DNA of 64,000 bases from Lachnospiraceae bacterium UBA938 (GTDB lineage Bacteria > Bacillota > Clostridia > Lachnospirales > Lachnospiraceae). Below, in pieces: positions 53,969 through 62,071 of this stretch. Made by a program: the position numbers and the translations under genes. Positions within the stretch are counted from its first letter, which is position 1; each line of letters starts with the position of its first letter. Below the pieces are notes generated by a model. The model ran no database searches. It was not told the origin of the DNA and saw only the letters and a program-made list of their open reading frames with translations. Location of the stretch: positions 1 to 64,000 of the forward strand of contig DBDG01000066.1 in the NCBI GenBank assembly GCA_002293475.1, in the 5' to 3' direction.

Positions 53969-55357
53969 TTAGCGGATACAAAGACTATCGGACATTACAC
54001 AGCGCCTTTTTTTGGTGAAAGTACTGGCACTGGTCAAGCCTTCTCCTGTCCGGCTGGCAATGGTAAAAGTGCAATAGCCTTCACCGCCGTAACCTAAAGC
54101 CGCATAGGACGGCGCGTTCTTGACTAGGATGGCCGTGTCGATCGCTTTGGCATATTGGGTGATGTTAATGACATTTTTGGAGTGAATATGAGCAGAATGT
54201 CGGTTGCCATGCTCCAGCCAAACCGCCTGAGCCACAGCATCATCAAAATCTTGGGCCCTGACCAAGCCAAGAATCGGCATCATGAGCTCTTCGGTAATCA
54301 GCGGATGTTCCTTGATGCCTTCAAAAACAATACACCGCATGGTTTCGGGAACCTTGACGCCAATTAGAGCCAGCAGTTCCCGGGCGCTTTTCCCCACACA
54401 TTTACGGTTCAGCCCTTTCGGGGTCAGCACAACAGCGGCCAGACGTTCTATTTCTTCCGGCGAGGCCGCATAACATCCCTGCTCCGTTACCATATAATGC
54501 AGCAGTTCATCTGCCACCGCAGCTACCGCAACAATTTCTTTTTCAGCGATGCAGGGCAGGTTATTGTCAAAAGTACAGCCGTTAACGATATCCTCTGCCG
54601 CTTTCCGGATGTCTGCGGTTTCATCCACCACTACCGGCGGGTTGCCCGCACCGGCTCCGATCCCCCGCTTACCGGAAGAAAGGACAGCAGTGACCACTCC
54701 CGGTCCGCCGGTCGCCACCAACAGGCCGATCTTAGGATGTTTCATCATCACATCGCTGCTTTGCATGGTCGGTTTCATAACTGAACAGGCAATATTATCC
54801 GGACCGCCCGCCGCCAAAGAAGCTTCATTAAGCAGATTGACCGCCATCAGCGAGGTTTCGATCGCCGCCGGATGGGGGTTAAAAACCACCGTATTGCCGC
54901 CGGCCAACATCCCGATGGTATTGCAGATGATGGTCTCAGAAGGATTGGTGCAGGGCGTAATCGCGCCGATCACACCAAAGGGACCCATTTCCACCAGCGT
55001 AAGTCCGCGGTCTCCCGACCATGCCACGGTCGTAATATCTTCGGTACCCGGCGTTTTTTCCGCGACCAGATGGTGCTTGATAATCTTATGACCGACATTG
55101 CCCATGCCGGTTTCCCGGACACCCGTCTTGGCCAGAAGCTCCGCATTTTCTTTGGTCTTCTGACGGATTATTGTTATAATCTTTTCGCGCTGATCCATTG
55201 TCATGACATGAACCTTTTGCTGGGCCTGCTCCGCCGCGGCAATCGCGGCGTCCATATCTTCAAAAACGCCCCGGCGTCCCGTTATGACCGGGCTCGTCTG
55301 CAGTCTGGATATTACCTCTTTGACAACATCCATGACCATTTGTTCACTGACCGGCAT
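53969..55357 (-). CDS. pduP: CoA-acylating aldehyde dehydrogenase
   Basis: 462 residues; oxidises propanal to propionyl-CoA with NAD+ inside the shell. N-terminal amphipathic helix SEQMVMDVVKEVISRLQ is an encapsulation peptide. Catalytic Cys about 268 in TFDNNLPCIAEKE; cofactor region GAITPCTNPSETIICNTIGM and VVFNPHPAAIETSL are intact. It lies 15 bases after the aldolase gene; its start has GGGGAGG. Confidence 0.95.
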   Translation of the reverse strand: MPVSEQMVMDVVKEVISRLQTSPVITGRRGVFEDMDAAIAAAEQAQQKVHVMTMDQREKIITIIRQKTKENAELLAKTGVRETGMGNVGHKIIKHHLVAEKTPGTEDITTVAWSGDRGLTLVEMGPFGVIGAITPCTNPSETIICNTIGMLAGGNTVVFNPHPAAIETSLMAVNLLNEASLAAGGPDNIACSVMKPTMQSSDVMMKHPKIGLLVATGGPGVVTAVLSSGKRGIGAGAGNPPVVVDETADIRKAAEDIVNGCTFDNNLPCIAEKEIVAVAAVADELLHYMVTEQGCYAASPEEIERLAAVVLTPKGLNRKCVGKSARELLALIGVKVPETMRCIVFEGIKEHPLITEELMMPILGLVRAQDFDDAVAQAVWLEHGNRHSAHIHSKNVINITQYAKAIDTAILVKNAPSYAALGYGGEGYCTFTIASRTGEGLTSASTFTKKRRCVMSDSLCIR

Positions 55358-55372
55358 ATTCTGTCCTCCCCT

Positions 55373-56185
55373 TTATAATCCCAACTGTTCCATGACTTTT
55401 CTGGTAATAGACGCTATCAGATCGGCATCGGCACTGCTGCCCGAAGCACTGGCCGCCGAAACCTCAGCTGAACGGCAGGCGTGGCAGGAGTGACCGCCTT
55501 GGCCGTTGTTTTGACATAAATCGGCCGGATGTTTTCCGGACAAACCGAATTGGCTTCTTAAACTATATAAAGTCTGTACCTGCGCCGGCGATAATTCCTT
55601 CGGTCCGCCCAGCACCTTGGACTGGTAGAGCAGTTGGGCGTAAAATTCCACTGACTCCATCTTGTGATAGGCAGCCAGCAAGGAATCGGAATAGGCTAGG
55701 GCTCCGTGATTCTCCAGCAGCACCGCGTCATAATATTGCAGGTATTTTGAAACCGCATCGGGAATTTCCTCGGTAGACGGCGTGCCGTATTCCGCGATCG
55801 GCACACAGCCAAGGGCAATGACGGCTTCCGGCATAATTGGCTGAGTCAGCGGAATGCCGGCGATGGCAAAACTGGTTGCATACAAAGGATGGGCATGAAC
55901 GACCGCTTTGACGTCCGGTCTTTCTTTATAAACCCGCATATGCATTTTAATCTCGGAAGACGGTTTGAAGCCTTTGTTGGCCTGAAGAACCTTGCCCGCC
56001 GCATCGACCCGGCATATATAATCGGGGGTCATGAAACCCTTGCTGACACCGGTGGGGGTGCATAAGAATTCATTTTCGCTTAATTTGACAGAAAAGTTCC
56101 CGTCATTGGCGGCCACCATCCCGCGATTGTACACGCGTTTGCCGATCTCGCACATTTCTTTTTTAATTTCGTATTCGTTGAGCAT
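55373..56185 (-). CDS. fucA: L-fuculose-phosphate aldolase with encapsulation peptide
   Basis: 270 residues; class II (zinc) aldolase of the FucA/AraD family that splits L-fuculose-1-phosphate into DHAP and L-lactaldehyde. The fold covers residues 1-about 215: GNFSVKL, zinc ligands in VVHAHPLYATSFA and ENHGALAYSD. A His/Cys-rich linker (CQNNGQGGHSCHACRSAE) and Ser/Ala spacer lead to a C-terminal amphipathic helix DADLIASITRKVMEQLGL, an encapsulation peptide. So lactaldehyde can be made inside the shell. First gene after the promoter at 56326-56354. Confidence 0.92.
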   Translation of the reverse strand: MLNEYEIKKEMCEIGKRVYNRGMVAANDGNFSVKLSENEFLCTPTGVSKGFMTPDYICRVDAAGKVLQANKGFKPSSEIKMHMRVYKERPDVKAVVHAHPLYATSFAIAGIPLTQPIMPEAVIALGCVPIAEYGTPSTEEIPDAVSKYLQYYDAVLLENHGALAYSDSLLAAYHKMESVEFYAQLLYQSKVLGGPKELSPAQVQTLYSLRSQFGLSGKHPADLCQNNGQGGHSCHACRSAEVSAASASGSSADADLIASITRKVMEQLGL

Positions 56186-56294
56186 TTCCACATTTCCTCC
56201 TTATGTGCCTGTAACTTATATAATATCGATAATGATTGATAAATTGTAATTTGCCCTTTAAGGGTTATCTTTACTTATTTGCTTATATTCTTGT

Positions 56295-56349
56295 TGTGAT
56301 ATGTGGTTTTTATTGTTTTTTGTTTATAATATCACACAATGCCACATAT
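56295..56349. repeat. Inverted-repeat operator candidate at the aldolase promoter
   Basis: TGTGATATGTGG at 56295-56306 faces inverted copies of its two halves: ATATCACA at 56329-56336 and CCACATAT at 56342-56349. These overlap the -10 and spacer of the promoter, as expected for a repressor such as the DeoR protein encoded downstream. Confidence 0.45.
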
Positions 56350-56354
56350 GTCAA
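56326..56354 (-). promoter_or_regulatory. Strong sigma-A promoter of the aldolase-shell operon
   Basis: TTGACA, 17 bases, TATTAT on the minus strand. It lies in the 200-base gap after the permuted BMC gene, with a leader of about 135 bases before fucA. Confidence 0.75.
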
Positions 56355-56385
56355 ATATTTATTGTATTACTTTCTGGCAGTTATC

Positions 56386-56763
56386 TTACGTTTTGGTAAT
56401 TTCACAAGACGCAAACCCCATTTTCTCACCGGTATACGCTAATATGGCTCTTAGTGACGCTTCGGTCTCCGATACAGTACCGGTAACAATCAGCGTTCCG
56501 CTGAACCGATCAACAAAGCCCAGTTCCACGTTGGCGGCCTTAACAGCAATATCGGCAGCAATCACCGCAGCTTCCGCTGGCGTAATCGTAATAATACCAA
56601 TCGCTGACCGACTGGCTGCTTCATCTGGCTCAAGGCCGATTTTCTGATATAGCGACCGATCCGGATTGGCAATCAAGTGGGCAATGGTAATCTGCTTGCC
56701 CGGCACCAGTTCCTGGACAATCCGCGCCTTATCTGCATTTCCTAAATAATCCCGAACTTCCAT
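56386..56763 (-). CDS. pduU: Permuted BMC-H shell protein (PduU/EutS-like)
   Basis: 125 residues. The N-terminal ARIVQELVPGKQITIAHLIANP is the hallmark of circularly permuted PduU/EutS BMC proteins, with the rest of the BMC fold (AIGIITITPAEAAVIAADIA, ANVELGFVDRFSGTLIV) after it. Such hexamers usually have a plugged pore. The ATG at 56763 has AGGAG 9 bases upstream. It follows the activase gene by about 60 bases. Confidence 0.9.
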   Translation of the reverse strand: MEVRDYLGNADKARIVQELVPGKQITIAHLIANPDRSLYQKIGLEPDEAASRSAIGIITITPAEAAVIAADIAVKAANVELGFVDRFSGTLIVTGTVSETEASLRAILAYTGEKMGFASCEITKT

Positions 56764-56824
56764 AGTTTTTATCTCCTGTTCCTTCTTGGTTAGCCGCCTC
56801 GGCAGCATTTAGTCAGAAGCCCTG

Positions 56825-57787
56825 TCAACCGCCCATCTGACATTCCAGCCCGGAAACCCGCGCCGCTGCCCTCATTAACTCCGTCATCAGTTCATTCGTC
56901 GGCGGCTTCATATCCTTCATCAAATATTCCCGGCCCAAGCCTTCATATTTATCTTGGCCTAGGCGGTGATAGGGCAGCAGATGGATTTTCTTGACCCCGG
57001 GCAGGCTTTTGGCAAAACGGGCAATATCTTCGATTTCAGCTGCCGTGTCATTAAATCCCGGGATCACCGGAATCCGGATGCTCAGCTCTGTCTGCCCGGA
57101 AGCAGCGATTTTATGGGCATTTTCTAAGATCAAAACGTTGTCTTTTCCGGTATAGTCTCGATGCTTTTGCGGATTAAGATGCTTGATATCCAATAAATAT
57201 TGATCCAAGCAGGGTAATACCCGGGCAATTACCGGAAAGGGAACCCCGCCCATGCTTTCCAAAGCCGTGTGAATGCCCGCCGCCTGTGCGGTCAGCAACA
57301 GACTGTAGGCAAATTCCGGCTGGCATAGGCTTTCACCGCCGGACAAGGTCAGCCCACCGCCCGAACGGTAATAATAAGGCCGATCCCGTTCCACCGTCGC
57401 CATCACCTCCGCCACTGTCACATCCCGGCCGATGATCTTATCCTCACCCTTAACTTTCATCGCCTGAATGGCATATTCCTGTGATTCCGGATTACAGCAC
57501 CAGCGGCACCGCAGAACACAGCCTTTTAAGAAGACAATTGTCCGGATGCCGTTACCGTCATGAATGGAGTAGCGCTGGATGTCAAATATACGTCCTCTGG
57601 TCTGTAAATGGCCAAGCCGGTTGACTCTAAAATTATTTTCTATATCATTCTCTATTCCTTCAATACCCATGCCCTTGATATCCATGCCTTTGATATCCAT
57701 GTTTTTAATTTCCATAATGTTATTTACTATGCCTTTAACTTTCATGTCTTCTGTGCCGTTATGGTTTTCATTAAATAACGTTGTCAT
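56825..57787 (-). CDS. Glycyl-radical enzyme activase (radical SAM)
   Basis: Up to 320 residues. The radical SAM motif CVLRCRWC (Cys 90, 94, 97) follows IHDGNGIRTIVFLKG; GGGLTLSGGESLCQP and LLDIKHLNPQKH are PflA-type motifs. The bacterioferredoxin-like insert with extra Fe-S clusters found in many activases is absent, as in the PflA subgroup. It should install the glycyl radical on the dehydratase encoded just upstream. The N-terminal 60 residues are not conserved and contain short repeats (MDIKGMDIKGMGIEG); no ribosome binding site precedes the first ATG, so the true start may be one of the internal ATGs. Confidence 0.9.
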   Translation of the reverse strand: MTTLFNENHNGTEDMKVKGIVNNIMEIKNMDIKGMDIKGMGIEGIENDIENNFRVNRLGHLQTRGRIFDIQRYSIHDGNGIRTIVFLKGCVLRCRWCCNPESQEYAIQAMKVKGEDKIIGRDVTVAEVMATVERDRPYYYRSGGGLTLSGGESLCQPEFAYSLLLTAQAAGIHTALESMGGVPFPVIARVLPCLDQYLLDIKHLNPQKHRDYTGKDNVLILENAHKIAASGQTELSIRIPVIPGFNDTAAEIEDIARFAKSLPGVKKIHLLPYHRLGQDKYEGLGREYLMKDMKPPTNELMTELMRAAARVSGLECQMGG

Positions 57788-57810
57788 TTTAAGTTTATTA
57801 TACCCCGCCC

Positions 57811-60357
57811 TCAGGCTCCGAAGCCCTGCTCGGTCCGGTTAATAATATCATCCTGCAGCGAACGGGACAGGGTGGTAAACAGCGCGCTGTAGCCGGCCAC
57901 TCTGACCACCAGATGTTTGTATTGTTCCGGGTTCTTCTGGGCATCCAGTAAAGTGTCGCGGCTGACTACATTGAACTGCATATGGCTTCCTTTCTGGTCA
58001 AAATAGGAGCGGATCAGTGCTACAAACTTCTCCAGCCCGGCCCGGCCGCTCAAAGCAGAAGGATGGAATTTCTGATTAAATAATGTCCCGTTGGAAGCAA
58101 TACAATGATCCAGCTTAGCCACGGAATTGGCGGCAGCGGTAGGGCCTGCCACATCCTTTCCGGCCGAAGGCGATACCCCGTCCGCAATCGGTGTGCCGGC
58201 TAAGCGGCCGTCCGGAGTCGCGCCGGTCTGAGCGCCCATCGGCACATTGGCCGAGACCGGATAAAGACCGGCCTGAAAGATCCCGCCGCGGGGATTGCGG
58301 TAGGTCTCTAACGGTCTGGTGTAGGCGTAGGCCGCGTCACGGGCCAGTGCGTCCACTTCCGGAATGTCATTGCCGAATTTGGGTACCTGGTCAATCAGTT
58401 TTAGCAGGCGGGCACCGCGCTCCTTAATCTGTGGCGCTTCGGCTGTCGCTATCACGGTTTTCATGATGGCGGTGATTTCCTTTTCCCCGACCACTTGACC
58501 CGCAGTACGGAGTTCCTGAGCTATCTGCGCAGTAATTCCGGCAATTTTATCCGGTGATAATCCTTGACCATAATTTAGGGCCAAGACTTCCTTATATTCT
58601 TTTAAAGTTACCTTCTGTTCGTCAAAGACCAGCTTCTTGATGGCATACAGCGAATCGGCCACATTGGCAACGCCAAAACCCTGCGGTCCGGTAAAGTTAT
58701 AAATCGCCCCGCCATCCTGTACCGAGCAGCCCCGTTTAAGACAGTCATCCACCATTCCTGAGAGAAAGGGCAGCGGGCAGCGGTCGGCATGAGCTACGTC
58801 AATGGCATTGTCCGCATTGACCAGCAGCTCGATCATATAATTCATCTGCGTCTTATAGGCATCGTAAAAAGCTTCAAAAGTGGCCAGTTCTTCCACCGGC
58901 GGCGTCATGACACCGACTTGCACCCCACGGTCCCGGCCTTGAGAAAAGACCAGTTCCATCGGGCGGCACATATTGAAGAAGGCCGCATCGTGCCATCCTT
59001 CCGTCTTCCCCGCGATCTGCGGTTCCACACAGCCGATAATGTTATAGTCTCTGGCTTCCGCCAAGGTAAGCCCACGATTCAACAAAGCGGGAATAGTCAC
59101 TTCATCATTAAAGTAAGCCGGGAGTCCGACCCCGGTCCGGGTCAGCTCCGCTGCCTTAATCAGAAAGGAATGGGGCGATCCGTTCCAGACCCGCACGGAT
59201 AAAGACGGCTGGGGCAGCTGAACATGCATCGAAGCCTGCAGAACCATATAGGACAGATCATTGGTCACATCACGGCCTTCCACATCCTGTCCGCCGGCGA
59301 TCAGGTTCTGGAACAGGCTGTAACCGGCAAACCCTTCCGCCGAAACGGCATCCCGGCATTTATTTAAGTCGTTTAATTTGACCCAGAGACAGTCAACCAG
59401 TTCCTGGGCAAATACGGCTGTAAGCTTTCCGAGACGTCGGTCTTCTTGATAATAAGGATACATGTACTGGTCAAAGCGGCCGGGGGAAATCGAATGGCCG
59501 CTGGATTCGATCTGAATCAGCTGCTGGACGAACCAGAACGACTGGCAGGCTTCATAAAAATTGTCAGCACCCTTAGCGGGCACCTTCCGGCAGTTCGCGG
59601 CAATCTGCTTGAGCTCCGCCTTTCGTGCCGCCTCGTGGCACCGAGCTGCCTCCTGCTCTGCCAGCTCGGCATAGCGTCCGGCATAGGTCACGGCGGCCTC
59701 GCAGCAGATCATCACTGCCTGCAGAAAGCGCGATTTGGTCACATAATTCCCGTCGCCCGGCCGGCAAGCAGCCAGTTCGGCTTCCGCCTCCCGGCAAATA
59801 CCGTCATAGCCGATGGCAATTACCTTGTCATAATGAACGGTGATATGGCCTACCCCGTTATAAAAATAATTTCCCGGTGAAAACATGTCATGTTCCATCG
59901 CCAGCAACGTTTCCGGCTCCATATAAGATGTAGCCAGCTCGCTAGTGGTCTTCCCCTTCCAATAGCAATTGGCTTTCCGCAGCTGGTTTTTGGTCTCTTC
60001 GCTGATATAAAAAGGATCGGCGCTCCGGGTGGCCACCGTGTCAAATTCCGCTTCCAGCCATTCATAAGAAAATTCCGGATAGGTCTGGCATCCCCGCGGC
60101 GCAATGGTGGTACTGCCGACGATCAGCTCCTCCTCCCGGATTGTTATCGGTATATTTTTCAAAATATGCGCAAACGCCTTGGCCCGGCGGATAATCAGCG
60201 GTTCTTGTTCGGTGGCCTGGTAGGACTCGGTAACCAGCCTAGCCCTGGCCGCTTCGATCTGCGGCATGTCCCGGTATAAATGCTCAACCAGCCGGCCGAT
60301 CCGGGCGGTTTTCGGGATGTCGGTTATGTCGATCATGTCATCTTGATAGGTTCCCAT
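57811..60357 (-). CDS. Glycyl-radical 1,2-propanediol dehydratase (B12-independent)
   Basis: 848 residues; pyruvate-formate-lyase-like enzyme of the diol dehydratase group, turning 1,2-propanediol into propanal. The thiyl-radical Cys is in NIIGCVEPQIAGK (about 441), with the family Glu two residues later. The glycyl-radical loop VVRVAGYSALF has Gly near 821. Length and motifs are complete. The active-site GCVEP is shared with glycerol dehydratase and choline lyase, but the fucose enzymes and PduP/PduL around it favour propanediol. No obvious encapsulation helix at either end. First gene of the operon, with AAAGGAG before the ATG. Confidence 0.93.
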   Translation of the reverse strand: MGTYQDDMIDITDIPKTARIGRLVEHLYRDMPQIEAARARLVTESYQATEQEPLIIRRAKAFAHILKNIPITIREEELIVGSTTIAPRGCQTYPEFSYEWLEAEFDTVATRSADPFYISEETKNQLRKANCYWKGKTTSELATSYMEPETLLAMEHDMFSPGNYFYNGVGHITVHYDKVIAIGYDGICREAEAELAACRPGDGNYVTKSRFLQAVMICCEAAVTYAGRYAELAEQEAARCHEAARKAELKQIAANCRKVPAKGADNFYEACQSFWFVQQLIQIESSGHSISPGRFDQYMYPYYQEDRRLGKLTAVFAQELVDCLWVKLNDLNKCRDAVSAEGFAGYSLFQNLIAGGQDVEGRDVTNDLSYMVLQASMHVQLPQPSLSVRVWNGSPHSFLIKAAELTRTGVGLPAYFNDEVTIPALLNRGLTLAEARDYNIIGCVEPQIAGKTEGWHDAAFFNMCRPMELVFSQGRDRGVQVGVMTPPVEELATFEAFYDAYKTQMNYMIELLVNADNAIDVAHADRCPLPFLSGMVDDCLKRGCSVQDGGAIYNFTGPQGFGVANVADSLYAIKKLVFDEQKVTLKEYKEVLALNYGQGLSPDKIAGITAQIAQELRTAGQVVGEKEITAIMKTVIATAEAPQIKERGARLLKLIDQVPKFGNDIPEVDALARDAAYAYTRPLETYRNPRGGIFQAGLYPVSANVPMGAQTGATPDGRLAGTPIADGVSPSAGKDVAGPTAAANSVAKLDHCIASNGTLFNQKFHPSALSGRAGLEKFVALIRSYFDQKGSHMQFNVVSRDTLLDAQKNPEQYKHLVVRVAGYSALFTTLSRSLQDDIINRTEQGFGA

Positions 60358-60490
60358 GCGTCTGCTCCTTTGTTATTATGGTGGTTTATGTAGTTTTTGG
60401 CGGTATAGTAATGGTTAAGTAGCTGTTTATGACGGCTTAGTAGTCATTGTTGGTTTTTTAGCTTCTGTTACTAATATTAAGTGAATCTCA

Positions 60491-60516
60491 GTTTTGTATA
60501 TAGGTTTTGTATATGG
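60491..60516. repeat. Tandem 13-base direct repeat in the dehydratase leader
   Basis: GTTTTGTATATAG at 60491-60503 directly followed by GTTTTGTATATGG at 60504-60516, differing at one base. It lies about 20-45 bases downstream of the expected transcription start, a position where a repressor would block elongation or initiation. Confidence 0.55.
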
Positions 60517-60527
60517 GTTAATTATAT

Positions 60528-60541
60528 TGCTATCGTTATCA
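60528..60541 (-). promoter_or_regulatory. cre-like catabolite-repression site
   Basis: On the minus strand TGATAACGATAGCA, matching 12 of 14 positions of TGWAARCGYTWNCW. It overlaps the last base of the -10 and the transcription start, so CcpA with Ser-phosphorylated HPr could repress the operon. The match is imperfect. Confidence 0.5.
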
Positions 60542-60569
60542 TTATAGAGGCTAAAAAAATAAAAGTCAA
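60541..60569 (-). promoter_or_regulatory. Strong sigma-A promoter of the dehydratase operon
   Basis: TTGACT, 17 bases, TATAAT on the minus strand, with an A/T-rich upstream region. The leader is about 175 bases. Confidence 0.8.
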
Positions 60570-60684
60570 TATAATCAACATATTTTATATTGTTTTTTTG
60601 TTGTTTCTATGCTATTATTATGTTGTTATTATTGTTATTATTGTTATCTTATAAAATTGATCCTTATAATATGGAGAATTCTCT

Positions 60685-61401
60685 ATGCTTTCAACAGAGC
60701 TTGACGTCCATACTCACACAATATCAAGTGGACACCATACCGCCGATACGATTTTAAGTTTGCTGAAACAAGCTAAAAAAAAGAATTTGAAGCTATTAGG
60801 CATCAGCGAACACGGCCCCGCTATGCCAGGATCATGTACTGCTTCTTATTTTAGAAATATTGTCCTCGCCCCTCCGGAGCGGTTGGGGATGCGCGTGCTT
60901 TATGGTGCCGAGGTAAATATTCTGGATGTGAACGGAACCCTAGACTTAGATAATGATATTATGCAGTGCTTAGATTACTGCCTAGCAGGAATGCATATTC
61001 CCTGCTTTCAGCCGGGTACCCGTCAGGAAAATACGACTGCTTATATAAATGCCATGAAAAATCCTCATATCAAGATTATCGCCCATCCCGATGATGGTCG
61101 CTTTCCTGTTGACTATGACCAATTGATTGCAGCCGCTATGAATTATCAGGTATTGATTGAAATCAATAATGCTTCGCTGGCTCCCGGCGGGTATCGCTAT
61201 GAAGCAGAAAAGAATAATCAGATATTGCTAGATTTGTGTGAAAAATATCGCTGTCCGGTGCTGCTTTCCAGCGACAGTCACGGATATAAGCAGGTCGGAG
61301 AATTTACTTATGCTTTGGAACTAATTAAAAAAACAGGATTTCCGGAACAGCTTATTATTAACAGCTCAGTGCGGCAGTTTTTGACTCTTATAAAATCCTA
61401 A
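60685..61401 (+). CDS. PHP-domain phosphoesterase
   Basis: 238 residues with the four PHP metal motifs: DVHTHTISSGHHT (N-terminus), ISEHGPAM, YGAEVNI, IIAHPDD, and SSDSHGYKQVG at the C-terminus. YcdX/HisK-like family: trinuclear metal phosphatase, cytosolic. The substrate is unknown. The ATG has GGAG 8 bases upstream. It is divergent from the dehydratase operon and converges on the HExxH gene, so a link to fucose metabolism is possible only by proximity. Confidence 0.88.
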   Translation: MLSTELDVHTHTISSGHHTADTILSLLKQAKKKNLKLLGISEHGPAMPGSCTASYFRNIVLAPPERLGMRVLYGAEVNILDVNGTLDLDNDIMQCLDYCLAGMHIPCFQPGTRQENTTAYINAMKNPHIKIIAHPDDGRFPVDYDQLIAAAMNYQVLIEINNASLAPGGYRYEAEKNNQILLDLCEKYRCPVLLSSDSHGYKQVGEFTYALELIKKTGFPEQLIINSSVRQFLTLIKS

Positions 61402-61452
61402 AGATGTCTGTGATATCGAAGATGCTTTCAGTATACCGTAATTCTTGCAGGA

Positions 61453-61483
61453 AAGGCGCGACTGTAAAAATATGCCGCGCCTT
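61453..61483. terminator. Hairpin between convergent genes
   Basis: Perfect 8-bp GC-rich stem (61453-61460 with 61476-61483), 15-base loop, 50 bases past the PHP stop and just before the stop of the minus-strand neighbour. No good U-tract on either strand. Confidence 0.45.
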
Positions 61484-61488
61484 CAGAT

Positions 61489-62061
61489 TTATCTGTCACT
61501 TCTGTATAATTGGTCATTTCTTGCTTTCCTGACTGTACATAATTTTTCGACAAATTCATCTACTTCCTTTTCTGTCGTGCTGATTGTATAGACAAAATTG
61601 AAAATAATATGTACTACTTCATGCAAAGTGAGGTTTCTCAATTTCTCTTTTGACTCCCTCATTTTGTCACTCCATACATTAGTATCTAAATTAATATTAT
61701 CTTTAATAATATTTCGGTGATATTCTGGCAAAAGTATAATAATAATATCATCTTTGATAATGTGCCTAGCTGAATTTTCATCAACATCTTCATAATCAAC
61801 AACGATTTTTATTCTATCATGGTTGTCCAACTTTTGCTTAATACTGTCCATTTCTTCTATTAATTTTTCACATGATCTCTTATCATCTTTTTTTATCGCC
61901 GCAACTAAATCATCTTTAATATCATTAATTCTTTTATTACATTTATCATGATAGCTATCTCTTAACAGTGCCTCGGTTGCTTGTATTACAGATGCACAAT
62001 GTACATCTTCCGATGTTAATTGTATTTTTTCAAGTATTTTGCTTAGCTTTTCCACTGACAA
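61489..62061 (-). CDS. HExxH protein, ImmA/IrrE (M78)-like, second gene of a cassette
   Basis: 190 residues. The C-terminal part has LTLHEVVHIIFNF (zinc motif HEVVH, residues 147-151) followed by TEKEVDEFVEKLC, the spacing and sequence of ImmA/IrrE-type metallopeptidases. The N-terminal 100 residues are Lys/Asp/Glu-rich and helical. ImmA-like proteases usually cleave a partner repressor. The start is a TTG with GGAGG about 12 bases upstream, 10 bases after the stop of the 79-residue gene, so the two are probably coupled. AT-rich relative to the rest of the window. Confidence 0.65.
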   Translation of the reverse strand: MSVEKLSKILEKIQLTSEDVHCASVIQATEALLRDSYHDKCNKRINDIKDDLVAAIKKDDKRSCEKLIEEMDSIKQKLDNHDRIKIVVDYEDVDENSARHIIKDDIIIILLPEYHRNIIKDNINLDTNVWSDKMRESKEKLRNLTLHEVVHIIFNFVYTISTTEKEVDEFVEKLCTVRKARNDQLYRSDR

Positions 62062-62071
62062 ATTTTAAATA

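Larger units (their letters stand above)
60358..60684. other. Control region between the dehydratase operon and the PHP gene
   Basis: About 330 AT-rich bases. It holds a strong minus-strand promoter (60541-60569), a cre-like site at the transcription start (60528-60541), a 13-base tandem repeat in the leader (60491-60516), and a low-complexity stretch of GTTATTATT-type repeats (about 60610-60650) upstream of the promoter. No clear plus-strand promoter was fixed for the PHP gene. Confidence 0.6.

Noticed and set aside
60605..60655. GTTATTATT-type repeats considered as a CRISPR or regulatory array
   Set aside because: They are low-complexity AT repeats of varying length with no spacers and no cas genes; kept only as sequence context of the promoter.
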